The translations under genes were made by a program, and so were the position numbers. Source: Fasciola hepatica (Eukaryota; Platyhelminthes; Trematoda; Plagiorchiida; Fasciolidae). From it: a stretch of DNA of 64,000 bases. The DNA lies in NCBI GenBank assembly GCA_948099385.1, contig CANUEZ040000199.1:754001-818000 (forward strand), in the 5' to 3' direction. Below, one piece after another: positions 33,961 through 45,775 of this stretch; positions within the stretch are counted from its first letter, which is position 1, and the number at the start of each line of letters is the position of its first letter. Under the pieces are notes generated by a model. The model saw only the letters and a list, made by a program, of their open reading frames with translations. It made no database searches and was not told the origin of the DNA.

Positions 33961-36900
33961 CAAACTCGCACTCGCTGGCCTATTGCCGCTCGCAGTCCTC
34001 CCATCAATGAGCTCATCTCACACCGTCAGTTTCTGGTCGACACTGGCGCAAAGACCAGTGTCTTTTCCCCTGACCCTTCGGATGGTCAGCACCGACACTC
34101 TTTAGAACTTCATGCTGCCAATGGGTCTCGTATATCCACTCTTGGTACCAAGCGTCTCAAATTAGATCTGGGGTAGCGTCGTCTTTCAGTGGACTTTTGT
34201 AATTGGTGATGTGTCCCAGCCCATCTTAGGCGTTGATCTTCTGCATCATTTTAACCTTTCGTTACATCCGGCTTCTCGTAAGTTAACCGGCCCTGTGACT
34301 CATTGTGCTGTTGTTGGGACTGTCTGCTCGGTCAACGTTGTTCGGCCGTCCGTAGCTTCTGTCGCCAACCACACCTTTGCCAAAATCTTAGCTGAGTTTT
34401 CGTCTCTAACCGGGCCGGCAAACCACTTACCCGCGGTGCGCTCGGCGGATGTACATCATATCAGTACCGCGGGACCTCCTGCTTTTACCCGTCCTCGTCG
34501 CCTAGCCCCAGACAAACTGGCCACCGCTCGTCTTGACTTCCAGAAAATGATGGACCTTGGCATCATCCGTCCTTCGAACAGCCCGCGGGCCTCTCCATTG
34601 CATATGGTGCCGAGGAAAACTTCAGGCGACTGGCGTCCTTGTGGTGACTATCGTCGCCTCAACCAGGTCACAACGCCAGATCGATATCCTGTGCCTCATA
34701 TTCATGATATCACGTCTACTCTGGCCGGATCCATCATATTCAGCAAAATCGACCTGGTCCGGGCCTATCACCAAAGTCCGGTCGCCGACGAGGACATTGC
34801 AAAGACCGCCGTCACCATTCCGTTTGGTCTATTTGAGTTTCTCCGTATGCCATTTGGCTTGCGCAACGCATCCCAAACGTTTTAGCGGTTTATTGACGGT
34901 GTTACCCGCGGGCCACCCTTCGTTCAACCTTACATCGATGATATCCTTGCGGCTAGCCCCGGCGTAGACGAGCGTCAGCTTCATCTTCGACAGCTCTTCC
35001 AGTGATTATCAGAGCACGGTTTTACCATCAATGCGGCCAAGACCAAATAAGGGAGGCCTGCATTGCTCTTCCTCGGTCACATCACCAAAGCCAACGGCAT
35101 TCGTCCGACCGAAACCAAGGTCAGTGATATTGCTAAATTTCCACCACCACAGTCCTTCAAACAGCCCACACGTTTTAACGGCTTTGTCAGTTATAGTCAC
35201 CGGTTCATTTCACACTGCACCACTTTGATGCAATCGTTCACCGACCTTTTGCGGGGCAGACAACGAACCCTCATCTGGACCGATCAAGCCCAGGAGGCCT
35301 TTTTCCAGCTCAAACAGGCCTTATCCTCTGCGGTTCTTCTCCGTCATCTGTATCCTCAAGCTCCCGTCAGTATCGCCATTGATGCCTCCAATGTCGCACT
35401 TGGCTGCGTTCTCCAGCAGGCCGTGGACGGCGTTTGGGAGCCTCTGGCTCTTCATTCTAGCCGCTTGTCCTCCGCAAAATCCAAATACAGCGCGTTTGAT
35501 CGTGAGTTACTTGCAGTCTTCACCGCCACCCGTCACTCTCTCCACAACCTGGAATGACGGGGATTCATCATTTTTACGGATCACAAGCCATTACTGTATG
35601 CTTTCCGCAAGGCATCTGATCGTCATTCTCCACTAGAAATTCGCCAGCTGGATTTTATATTACAATTTTCTACTGACAATCGTCATATCTCCGGGTCAGA
35701 TAATGTGGCTGCAGACACTCTTTCCAGGATCCACAGTCTCGGGTCGCCCGCTGTCTCCGGTATCAATCTTGAGGACCTGGCTCGAAGCCAGCAGGATCCT
35801 GAGTTCCAAAAGACCATTCACGATAGAAGTCTCCAAGTGCGGGCTTTGCCTCTTCCGTCATCTGCCGGCATTATCCTCTAAAACACCACTTTGGATCTCT
35901 CAAGGCCAATAGTACCACTTTCACATGGCCGTCCCGTTTTCGATGTTTTCCACCGTCTGTCCCATCTGGGTATCAAGACCACATGCAAACTGGTCAGTGC
36001 CCGATTCTTTTGGCCAAGCATGGATCGTGACTTTCGTCAGTGGACACGCAACTGCACTGCTTATCAGCGAGCCAAAATTCAGCGACATACTGCCAGTCCG
36101 GTCGGATCTTTTGAGACTCCAGACGCCCGTTTCGCTCAGGTGCACGTCAACATAGTAAGGCCCTTGCCACCATCCCGAGGTATGATCTTCCTACTCACTT
36201 GTATTGATCGTTTCACTCGTTGGCCCGGGGTCATACCCATTCCAGATGTATCCAGTGAAACTGTCGCCCGTGCCTTCATGGAACACTGGATTTCCCTTTC
36301 TTGTGTTGTCCTACCACAGTAACCACCAATCAATGAGCTCAGCTTGAATCTGCCACTTTCGACAATCTCCTTTAACTGAGTAGCACTAAGCGTATTCGCA
36401 CCACAGCTTATCATCCCCAAGAAAATGGCCTGGTCGAAAGTTTTCATCGGCACCGCAAAACTTCGCTAAACGCCCACAACAATCATCAGTGGACGGACTT
36501 CTTACCACTGGTGTTATTGGGCATTGGCGATGCGCTGCGCAGCGACAGTCCCCACGCACCTGCGTCCGTGACATTCGGCACCACCGCTCATCTCTCCGGT
36601 GAATTTGTCGCACCCAAAGTGAGTGCACCTGTCCCAAGCCTTGGAGACTACACTCAACGTCTCATGATCTACATGCGTCAGAAGATTGATATTCCTGTCC
36701 GTTCGGCAGACCGACCTTCGTTTATTCCCAGTCACCGACATAAGTGCGCGCACTTTTTTCTGCGTACGCCGAGCCGCCGCCCGTTGACTCCAGCACATTC
36801 TGGCCGGCAAAAACTCATTCGGCGTTTAAAGAAGACGTTCATCATCGACCCCAATGGTCGCCAAGTAACCGTCAGCTTCAACGGCCTTAAGCCAGCATTC

Positions 36901-37085
36901 GTCGACCCGGAAACCCAGCTACCGCCGTCGCCGGTCGATGGTTAAAGCATAAACTTTGGCCCAACTCCAACAGCGTCTAGCTCCAGCACGAATGAGTCAC
37001 AGGTATTCCCCCCATCAAGTTTCACCAGGTCTGGTAGGCATGTTTGTTCCCCTGCACTATTCGTTGACTTCAACGTTCATACATA
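33960..37085 (+). pseudogene. Gypsy Pol (protease, RT, RNase H, integrase), multiply broken
   Basis: Protease: FLVDTGAKTSVFSP, with DTG at 34039-34047. [64 protein letters not shown] and PYIDDILAAS (YIDD at 34931-34942). RNase H: SIAIDASNVALGCVLQQ, YSAFDRELLAVFTATRH, FTDHKPLLYAF. Integrase: HRLSHLGIKTTCKLVSARFF, CTAYQRAKI (second zinc Cys lost), VHVNIVRPLPPSRG (first catalytic Asp now Asn at 36149-36151), ENGLVESFHRH (Glu kept). The end reads FTRSGRHVCSPALFVDFNVH to about 37085. Stops at 34174, 34883 and others, plus frame changes. Protease and RT active sites survive; integrase does not. Confidence 0.9.
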
Positions 37086-37094
37086 GATTTCCCT

Positions 37095-38592
37095 TTTTCA
37101 TTGTCTCCAGTTTTCCCGATCTCTTCCAGGGTCGGTCGTTTTTCTTACATAGGAAGGATCTGGCACACCATTCACAATGGACATGTGTCACTATATGATT
37201 GTTGTTTACGTGCCATGGTAATACTTCTTGACGTATCTATCGCGAATTGAATAATTCACCAAACGCTTCAACGAGATTTCTATCCATATATCTCTCATAT
37301 TGTGCAGCCCGTAAGTGACTCTTCCCATCCCGCTCGTCAAATTCCTCTCTTTATGAAGACCAACAACATATCCTTTGAATACGTCCGAATTTCCACCAGT
37401 GGTAATTATTTCCTAAACCTCTTATGCACGTACTCCAGGCGTTCAGCCGACATCACTCAAAAACGTTGAACTGATTACTCAACAATGAGTCCCCTATATG
37501 CCGGGCGTTATTACCATTATAGTCTGTTTCAGTGTTCTCCTACGTTCCCCAGTTTGAACTTATTTAATCCTATCGTAAACTCTGACTTTTCATCTGCGCT
37601 TTTTTCTGCTGTATCCGATTACGTATCGCAACTACCAAGCCGACTTTGCCCGCCACAGAGCTATTTGACCACCTAACATTAAATTTTATTTATACTGCCT
37701 TCTCTGCTGAATGTCTCACTTTGTTCTGAATCCGGTGTCCCTCTCTTGCTTCTTGTACCAAACTCATTGGTTCCGCAGCTGGCGATCTACAAATGCCGTG
37801 GTATCCGCCTATCAAAACGGTCAACAGGTCACGTATCTACCCTCCACTACATTATCTCTTCTGCACGCTATCCGCCCCTGCAATCCCCACAGGACACAAT
37901 TCACGTTGACTTACCACCATAAATCCATATCCTGGCCGTTACTTCGTGACACACATCTACCAATAAAAATAAACTGCTGAAAACCTACCGCATAACTGCT
38001 GGCTACTTCTCTCATCAGAGCTAATAAAATCGCCCCTTCTATCCATGGGGTTTGTTAGTCTCTTTCCTCGTGATTGATGACGTCTGAATCCCACTTTTAG
38101 ACTCAACCATCAAACTATCCGTAGATTCATGGACTTTCGTAACTGAAAATCTATTCTTGTACATGGGTTTTCCATCCATATACTCTCCACACCCTGCTAC
38201 GTGCAAACAACCTTTTTAATTCCCCTCGATGGACTCTTTTTATCCTTTTCTTGTCTCTTAGTTTTTATACCAAATATCCTTTGGTTAAGCTGGAATTTCT
38301 AATGTAGTGAATACTTCCCGTACTATTCATGCACTCACTCCCCCTCTATAACCGACTCCAAACGTTATTAGCCGGGTTAACCATTCAACCCAGACCTTCA
38401 AACTTGCCAGGCATTACTACCGCTTTGGTCCACTGTAATACTCTCTTTGATACTCTGAATGCACGAGTTGTACCCTTTTTCAAAGTCTCGTTTGAGCATC
38501 ACTATAATCATTTGATCATGCATTCTAGCATGCCCCGAGAGCGTCCGTAAACTACATTATTATTATTATTATCAATATTATTATTATTATAC
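37095..38592 (+). repeat. LINE-3'-end type insertion inside the Gypsy element
   Basis: A noncoding pyrimidine-rich stretch between the end of Gypsy Pol and the 3' LTR. Its right end reads TTTGATCATGCATTCTAGCATG, then GAGCGTCCGTAAACTACATT and an ATT repeat (38555-38590), matching in layout the family C terminus (GATCATGC...GGCATGC...GGCGTTTCCGAAATAAAC plus ATT repeat). So it is probably a 5'-truncated LINE-related repeat in + orientation. Its left boundary is approximate. After it, 38593-38840 should be Gypsy sequence leading to the 3' LTR; no clear polypurine tract is seen. Confidence 0.55.
38555..38592 (+). repeat. ATT microsatellite (LINE-like tail)
   Basis: An imperfect (ATT)n run interrupted once by a C. 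It is the tail of the insertion inside the Gypsy element. Confidence 0.85.
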
Positions 38593-38840
38593 ACTATTTG
38601 GCACGTCCTTGTCCTCACTTAAGGTTTCTAGATAGAGACCTCGGGGAGAGGATAACACACCAGTTCACGCCTGAGCAGTTCTCTGCGGCCATATATAGCC
38701 CAGAGCTCCTTAGATCACCTTAGAGGTGCTGGGCACAAACCTTTTCCAGGTGGAACTATTCAGCTGTTGTTTGGCCCAACTCACGACGCTCTCTTATGTC
38801 TAGGTTCTCCTACGCGGTTGTCTTTCTGGAAGCGGACTGA

Positions 38841-39558
38841 TGTAGCGAGTGCGCAGACACCAAACTCAATAAAATGCAATTGCGAATTTAGAGCTTAGGC
38901 GCACCTTGTTCACGAATAGGTATTTTCACTTACATTTACTTGAGATTGAAAACCGCTCCCCAAAAGCGGCCAACTCCGGTGTCAGGCCCTCCTCTAGCTA
39001 CAGGCAACCTTCCTTTTCGAATCTTCCTTCTCAGTCACATAAAGTGGCTTATGATCAGGATAAAAGTGCTTCAAAGTACTTTCACTCATCCAGACCCGAT
39101 TTAACCAAAGCGGTATTATAATCTCCTTCGGTCGGACACATCAGCTTATCTTAGAAACCCTTAAGGACATTTGGGTGATCCTCACCAGTCATCCATTGAG
39201 GTACGCAACTGGCTCGGCAAATGTTGACTAGGCTTTCCAGTAGGTCAGGAATTCGGTCTAGCATCGCTTCCTTCAATCAACTGGTTGCTTGAAATCTGAT
39301 TTGTTTAAGTCCACCTGGTACCAGAAAAGACTAGCTCATCAAAAACCTACGTCACGCTACGTAAAAAATGGCACGGCGCACTCCAACTCATCACTCCTGA
39401 TCATTAGCTCGTTCAGTCTCCCTTCTCCTGTCACTTGTACAGGGCAACCAAAACAATTACTGAAACCCATCGATCGCTATCCTTCTGCGTCTTCATTCGC
39501 TGGACGGGAATCGAGTCCGCAAATCGTGCGTGCAACTAAAGAGTGGCCGGCTGCCGCA
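38841..39558 (+). repeat. 3' LTR of the Gypsy element
   Basis: Same length and sequence as 32420-33137 except for about 14 substitutions clustered at the two ends. Directly to its right, at 39559, the minus-strand LINE ORF1 sequence resumes. Confidence 0.95.
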
Positions 39559-41460
39559 GGATCAACCAAGAATGCAAGGTGAGCTTCGTTGTGTTTGAGC
39601 AGGAGAGTCTGAAGTGCAGAACCAGTGTGGAGTGGATGGAAGTTATTAGTATCGTCTGCAATTAAAGAGGCGGGGCCTCGGTTTGTGGATGAAATACGAG
39701 TTGGTGGAGTGATGGTCATACCACCATTGGGGAACAGGTGAGGATGAATATTCTAGGATAGAGCTATGGTATGGGGCTATGTTTCGCCCAGGGTAGATAA
39801 TGAAAAAAATTGGTCTTTTGAATCGGTACTGAGTAGCCATGGGATGTACCACCGGCTGTTCAGGTGGAGTGGGAGCCCGATTCGAACGGGTGGTTGATGG
39901 TATACCACCACGGTTAGATTGAGGTAGGTAAGTTGCTGGGGTACAGGTAGGGGTTGCAGTGGGCTTAGAGGCTTAAAGGAAGGCCTGGTAACTGAATTCG
40001 ACCGGGTGAAACATTGAGCGAGTACAACGGAAGCTGTGCTTGGTGTACTGAAAAATGAGAGGTTTCGAATAATGATGACAAAGGTGTTGGTTGTATGAAC
40101 AGGGGAGAATCTGCAATATAATGGGGCATCGATAGACAGGAAGAAGGTAACATAAAAGTAGTTGGTCGCACCACTTTGGGGTTTGCTACATGGGTCTTTA
40201 GATGTTTACTTAGTTGCGCAGGTGGAATACTAATAGAGGGACCGAGGAGTTTCGGTGGGCTTGCCGGTGATGAGAATGGTTGTGTTAAAATTTGTTTGTC
40301 GCTTAAACGAGAGGCCCCAGGCTGTTTTATGAGGCGAATTGGGGGCGTGGTTATGTCGAAGCTGAGATGATCTAGGCCACGGGAAGAAACAGGGAAGGGG
40401 GAAGAGGCTGTGCTTGAGTTCGTTGGGGACGATTTTGTTGCTGATTCGTTGGTACGGGGTGGTGAAGTGGAAGCAATCACCTTCTCGGCTGGCTTGGAAG
40501 ATAAGCCAATAGCTGAGCGACAGCTGCCTTTGAGAGATGATTGTGTAGCCCGGCTTTCGGTACGTCCTATAGGTAACGGTGGAGATTGAGTTGTAATGTG
40601 GAGCTGTTTGGATGGGAGCTGAGGAGTTGGCGACGAGCGGGATATATCGAGGTCTACATCCACTGGTGGTGCATTGGTCGATGGTGCGCGTGTGAATGTG
40701 TCAACTGTGGTGGGTTATTGAGAAGGGTTGGGCGGCTCTGGATCAGGAGACCGTGACGATGATGGATTGCCGATTACCGACTTCAGGACGTCCCTCTGCA
40801 ATGGGGTCTTGTCGGCGACAATTTTTATGCTTTTGAATGGGGTGGCTTTGTCGATAGCCTCTCTCTTTCTGAGAAACTCCGGCGTAATATTTTCTCCACG
40901 GAACTCAAACAGAAGTGGACACGTACCGCTGTGACTTTTTTCTTAGTCGGACGCGGCCGCACTATTGGTGTGACAGACGGCAGGCAATAAGCAACGATTG
41001 TTTATTCGAGGAAAGCGGAAGACCGTCCGGAATATTAAAGACCACAGCATTCTTGGATCTTTTAATTCTTTGATGGATTTCAGAAGCAAATGAGTCTGGA
41101 AAGCGACCGGCCGTTAGTAAACTGTGAGTGTCCGGGTATTTTGAAGGATCCACGATCAACACTAGCGGTGACAACGCGGTCAGAGCATTATCCATGGTAC
41201 GTACTTGTCCTTCCAAGGTTTCTGGGTTTCGTTTTGGTGCCATAAATTTGATACCAGCATCACGGTGGATGTCAAATAGTGGTGCCGAACAAGGTACCAA
41301 AGTTGTGGGGAGTCGGGACGTGTAGTGCTCGCGCACTGAAGACGGCTTGTCACTCGGTGGTGGAGGCGTACGGAAGTCGCTTTAGGCATTCTTTGGAAAA
41401 GTATTTTTATAAGATTGGAGCCAGGCGTGTTGATGGTGGGGAACACTCAACCATCCTACA
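39559..41460 (-). pseudogene. LINE copy 2 ORF1, broken
   Basis: ORF1 proteins of CR1-group LINEs bind the element RNA. The minus strand reads LVPCSAPLFDIHRDAG, ETLEGQVRTMDNALTALSPL, PDTHSLLTAGRFPDSFASEI and KRSKNAVVFNIPDGLP (frame 41336-40962), aligning with SALSPCSVPLVDVYD, QRVADLHNQIQSIDD, LVMAGRFLDSVATEVHKRI and NSKNAIVFNIPDRLP of copy 1. A second frame, 40663-39965, is Pro/Ser/Thr-rich like the C-terminal half of copy 1 ORF1. The last piece ends in EAHLAFLVDP at the Gypsy 3' LTR and continues beyond 32419. Several frame changes. Confidence 0.75.
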
Positions 41461-41953
41461 CTGGCAGTTGGGAGGCTATTCTAACAACGTTTTGTAGATT
41501 AGCTGGTTGCCTGTGAGTTTATTGTTCAGAAGAAAATCCCCGAATTATTTTGAGTTGTGGAGATACTCCTAGGGACTATCATTCTTAATATCACCTTAGG
41601 CAGCTGAGCAGAAACTAAACAGATGAAAGCACGCGGACCGAAGTGGTGTAGCCCGGCTCAAGTCCTGGTCCGTTCAGTTCAGTTTGCACAGGACAGGTAT
41701 TGGCCACGGCCAATCGAGCGTCCAGAATTCCTTCGATGGTATGCACACCACGTATGCACCCACCACTGTCGGGTGTATTTCGTCGAATCCCCGCTAAAAC
41801 TGAGAGGGAAACGGAAAACCTCATTGCACATCAACCGCGAGAAACACTATGCATCGTGAGCGTTCACTGAGACTATATGCAATGAGCGAAAAAGTTTAAT
41901 AAAACACTCCAAAAGGACTACCGTATTACTCATCATCCATCTAGTTGTTATGC
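41461..41953. repeat. Gap between LINE copy 2 and L2-a, containing the second SINE-like repeat copy
   Basis: Bases 41697-41795 match 11895-12000. Upstream at 41650-41662 there is GGCTCAAGTCCTG, one mismatch from a Pol III B-box consensus (GGTTCRANNCC). The reverse complement carries the phrase GPGLEPGYTTSVRV in one frame, which is probably a by-product of the repeat. I see no A box at the right distance, so the tRNA-derived origin is only a possibility. Confidence 0.4.
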
Positions 41954-43147
41954 TCAAGACTCACTACGGGGAAATATCTCGTACCACTTGCAATCTAGGG
42001 CAACTTTGAAGGATTGGACTGTCTGCAGATCTACCATTCCATCAAGTAGACCGTCCCAACTGTAAACTACCCTGTTGCTGAGGAAGTGCGATCTAGGCAT
42101 CAACCTAGATCGGGCTTTTATCAACTTCATTTTATGTTCCCTTGTTCTGGAATCTACGGCCAATTGGAATAGACTCTCTGGTCTGAGGGCAGAAAAGCCC
42201 TTCATTACCTTGAACGTTTCTATGAGATCCCCTCGACTTCCCCTCCTTTCCAACGAGAAGTGATTCAGGTCACGGAGTCTCTGCTCGTAAGTCTTACCTT
42301 TCTGCCCTTCAACCATTCGCGTGGCGAGACGTTGGACTTTCTCTAGGCAGGCAGCGTCCTTTTTGTAGAAGGGTGACCAGGCCTGCACGCTACCTCCTAA
42401 GTGAGGTCGTACTATAGCCATGTAAATAGGTGCAAATACCTCCGGCTGCCGGCAAGACAAAGTTGATCGCAGCCTTAAGAGCTCCCCACGGGCCTTATGC
42501 GCAGCAGCGTTACACTGCTCCGACCACTTGAAAGCACTGTTCATGACGACTGCAGGGTCTTCAAACTTACTGGCTGCTTTCATGGTGAACAGTCCTTGAT
42601 CATGAGCCACCGTTACGATCTCTTTTGCTGCTGACAAAAAATGGCATTTCCCAGCGTTCAGAGGTAGATCCCATTTGTATGCCCAGTTTAGGATGGTACC
42701 TATTTCCCTGCTCAAGTCCGCCCTACCCTCAGATCCAACAATCTTCATATCATCCGCGAAAACAAAGCTGGGCGATCGAAGAGCAGATGCCAGGTCATTA
42801 ATAAATGACAAGAATAGGACCGGGCTAAGACGGATCCCTGAGGTACACCACTGGTGACATTCACCAAACTGGAGCACCTGTCCCCCACTTCGACGTTAAA
42901 CGTCCTACGGGAGAGGAAGTCCTCCAGCCACCTAAATACTGGCCCACCAACGCCGAACGTCCTCATCTTGCACAGCAAAAGACGATGATTAACGGAGCCG
43001 AACGCCTTGCTAAATTCGACGTAGCATATCTCAACTTGCTTACCTTTCTTCCAGTCGTCGAGTTACTTCATCTGAGGAGCACAAGGGGTTGGTCAGACAA
43101 GATCTCTTTTTCAGGAATCCATGCTGCGCCGGACTTAACATGGAGTG
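41954..43147 (-). pseudogene. L2-a LINE: RT palm, thumb and C-terminal part (third piece)
   Basis: The minus frame 42877-41954 (307 codons) reads LSPVLFLSFINDLASALRSP, SFVFADDMKIVGSEGRADLS (FADD at 42749-42760), NAGKCHFLSAA, RPHLGGSVQAWSPFYKKDAA, CLEKVQRLATRMVEGQKGKT, ERRGSRGDLIETFKVMKGF and ends near the RT thumb C-terminus. In an adjacent frame up to 43147 come LEHSMLSPAQHGFLKKRSCL, SKAFGSVNHRLLLCKMR, GVPQGSVL. This is CR1/L2-type RT. It begins exactly where the large CR1 insertion ends, and matches the piece at 51276-51779 on the other side of that insertion. One frame change near the VPQG block; catalytic residues kept. Confidence 0.85.
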
Positions 43148-44979
43148 CTCCAGTAAGTATAGTATAGTATATTTCTTGACCGTGGTCAATACGCATGCAC
43201 AAGGCAAGATCAGAGTATACAGCAGTACATGTCAATGTGAGGTATTCACAGATTCTAAATTTATAAATCACACAGCAACCGAAATACACCAGTAAAGTCA
43301 TGCAGTGTTTGAGTGAACAAAAGTGGTTATGGTTGAGGCGGGAATTCCGAATCGGTTTCGAAATCATTGGAGGTCGGTGTTGATAGCTGAACAGTCGTGG
43401 GATTGCTGATATAAGCGACAAATGGACGGTCACCGACGAGTAACCGGGCGGAAGAGATGCCAAAGAACATTGTTAGAAGTAAAGCAAGCGTGGGGCTTTC
43501 AAAGTGCAGCCAGAGATACCAGCGGAATATTGGACACTGATCCAGCATTGGGTAACTAATTGTGGAGGAAGCATGTGAAATAAAAGCAAGTGAGTCAAAG
43601 GTGATAATAAAACGGACCTTTTGTGCAGGTGATTACAGCGTCATATGGAAATTCAAATGAAGGCGAAAAGCTTCGCAGGGACTTCAGTGAACTTTTGAAG
43701 AGCATGAATGGTGTATGGACATATAACGGACTTTTAAAGAAAAGAAAAGCCGTCAATGAAACGGATTAGTGGAGACAAAACGTCAATGGTTCGGCTAGGC
43801 AGAAGTTGGAAGAGTGTAAATTTTGTTTTTGTATGTGATAGAAAATTGTTAACCAAATTATGGTTGGCTGCAGATGGCTGGTATTCTGTCTCATAAATAC
43901 CTTGGTTGCAGGTGGTGGCAGGTAGAATGTTGAGGGAAGCAGGTAAAAAAGGGCTGGTTTGACGAAGTTGACAGCTGCGAAGGCTGGGTTCCGGCCATTG
44001 ATTTCGTACTGCAACGCGGGAAGAATTGAACTGTTGGGTTGGATTATTTGGGAATAGACGTTGAGCGGATGTGTTGATGGTTGCTGTCAGGAATCACCTC
44101 TGCGATCCGGTGAGACTCATGAGGTTTTGTTATCCGTGTACGGTGCCCCATGTAACGTCAGCGGGCGAGAGTATAGGTTTAAACCATTGATCAAATCGTC
44201 CAGTCCTTACGGTAATCCGGAATAAACGTCGATTCGGCCGATGGCTACCCAAGTAATCAATGCAATCTGGAACAGATCAGGAGTGCGGCAGTCTGGAGAG
44301 TGTTCCAGCTGTGGGTTATGATTATCGTTTTTATGGAAGCAGGAAAATGAACGTTTTGTTATCCGAACAATTAGTTATCGTTTGGCTAGTGGACCGGTCT
44401 ATTAGGGATCCCTAGACGGAGACTGGTAGCTTTCTAGGGTAGTTGGGTGAAAGTAGAGATTGTGGGTGATATCAGGCAGGCGGTGGATGAGGAGAGGGTG
44501 TCCGTTTGGGAACCAGGAATAAAACAATAGTAGATGGTATGGTCTGGAAGAAGAATGAGAAAATAGGTAGATAACAGTCTGGTCAGTTCACCAGCTGTGG
44601 TCGAGGGTGGCAAACAGTAAAAAAGGAGAAAAACACTGAGTGTAAAAATGAGAATTTTTCGTGTGGGGGCAAACGTGCTGGTATTCGGCAGGGGCATACG
44701 GATTCCGGTTGGAATGGGGTCTCAACTTACCATGAGCATATGCGCAGAGAAGTGAAGCCTAGTTACTAAGGAATGGTAATCCGTGTGGCAAGGCTTCAGT
44801 GTACGAGAAAGGCGCAAAAAAGCAGGATGGGCCGGCTGAGTTCTAGCCTGAGCCAGGAATTAAGTGAGAGCGAGCACCCATCGCTAAAGGACAGAGCGGT
44901 TTAATTTATATATATGCAAATTGTGTTGTAAAATGGCACAATCTAGTTAGGAAGGGGGACAAGTGAGTGGAGCATACCC

Positions 44980-44983
<4 letters not shown>

Positions 44984-45034
<51 letters not shown>
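44984..45034. repeat. (TA)n microsatellite
   Basis: An uninterrupted TA run of about 51 bases inside the noncoding 3' region of LINE copy 1. Confidence 0.97.
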
Positions 45035-45036
<2 letters not shown>

Positions 45037-45559
45037 ATGTATAGGTGGGTGCGATCATCGGACTGGTCATGCGAAAGCGGTCGGACGCAAAAGACTATGG
45101 CAAGGAAAGTGAGATAGAGTGACGCAGCTGAGGATCAACGGTTAACGGAAAGAAGAAAAAAAGTTAAGCACGGGCTCATCGGTGAGGCGGATCCCAAAGG
45201 CACATTGAGGCCATGAAACGTGAGACTAAAACTTTCAATGGGAAAGTTAGTATTTCGCCTAGAGTGGTCATTGAGGAGGAGTAAAGACCAAGTTCTGCAT
45301 GAAATTACAGAAGAACCTTAGCTGGGGGATAGGGTGGGAGCAGAAATGGTAACGTCCTAACTGGGTGTTGAGTTCAGTTAGTGAGTCACGCTAAGTGGGA
45401 TGAATCAGACTGGATTTTCCAGTTCGAAATCGCAGAGGTGGTGAGGGAAGTATGTGTGGTGGGACCTGGTGCGGAAGAGAGGCATTGTAAGCTAAGAGAT
45501 ATCGAGGAGCGTTGAGTAATTCACCGTGCTTGTGTTAATAATTATAGGACAGTAGTGAG

Positions 45560-45729
45560 TATATATATATATATAGTATATAAAAATGTTATATATTTAC
45601 ACATATATATGTATATATATGAATAGGTATATATATATATATAGTATATAAAAGGTTATATATTTACACATATATATGTATATATATGAATAGGTATATA
45701 TATATATATATATGCATATATATGAACAG

Positions 45730-45766
<37 letters not shown>

Positions 45767-45775
45767 CATATAAAT
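45560..45775. repeat. Compound AT-rich tandem repeat
   Basis: Alternating (TA)n runs separated by a repeated unit: TATAGTATATAAAA(A/G)GTTATATATTTACACATATATATG occurs twice in tandem (about 45574 and 45641), followed by GAATAGGTATATAT and GAACAGGTGTATAT variants. The open frame of Tyr and Ile on the minus strand is an artefact of this repeat. Confidence 0.9.

Larger units (their letters stand above)
32420..39558 (+). mobile_element. Gypsy (CsRn1/Boudicca-like) LTR retrotransposon, both LTRs present
   Basis: Two direct repeats of exactly 718 bp (32420-33137 and 38841-39558) enclose Gag, protease, RT, RNase H and integrase in the + direction. It lies within LINE copy 2 (minus), near the ORF1-ORF2 boundary. 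Both LTRs begin TGTAGCG; the 3' one ends CCGCA, the 5' one CCGCT. I see no convincing target duplication (GGAGT left, GGATC right) and no tRNA-complementary primer site right after the 5' LTR. About 1.5 kb near the 3' end (37095-38592) is a separate insertion, so the original length would have been about 5.6 kb. Several stops and lost catalytic residues show that it is inactive. Confidence 0.93.
25372..41460 (-). mobile_element. CR1-group LINE, copy 2 (ORF1, ORF2, long 3' region), split by a Gypsy element
   Basis: On the minus strand, ORF1 pieces lie at about 41460-39559 and ORF2 at 32419-29384, with a complete Gypsy LTR element between them. After ORF2 comes about 4 kb of noncoding DNA ending at 25372 in GATCAAGAAATATACC plus ATTATT, a LINE-like terminus. 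Excluding the Gypsy the LINE would be about 8.9 kb. The ORF2 is the same family as 46297-49212 but heavily mutated. It appears to have inserted into BEL copy 2, whose RT is cut at 25340-25370. The claim that the 4 kb tail belongs to this LINE is an inference from copy 1, which has the same arrangement. Confidence 0.7.

Noticed and set aside
41650..41662. tRNA gene suggested by a B-box-like word
   Set aside because: No A box or cloverleaf could be formed from the surrounding sequence.
44984..45034. CRISPR-like or origin-like repeat
   Set aside because: It is a plain dinucleotide microsatellite; the DNA is eukaryotic retroelement sequence.
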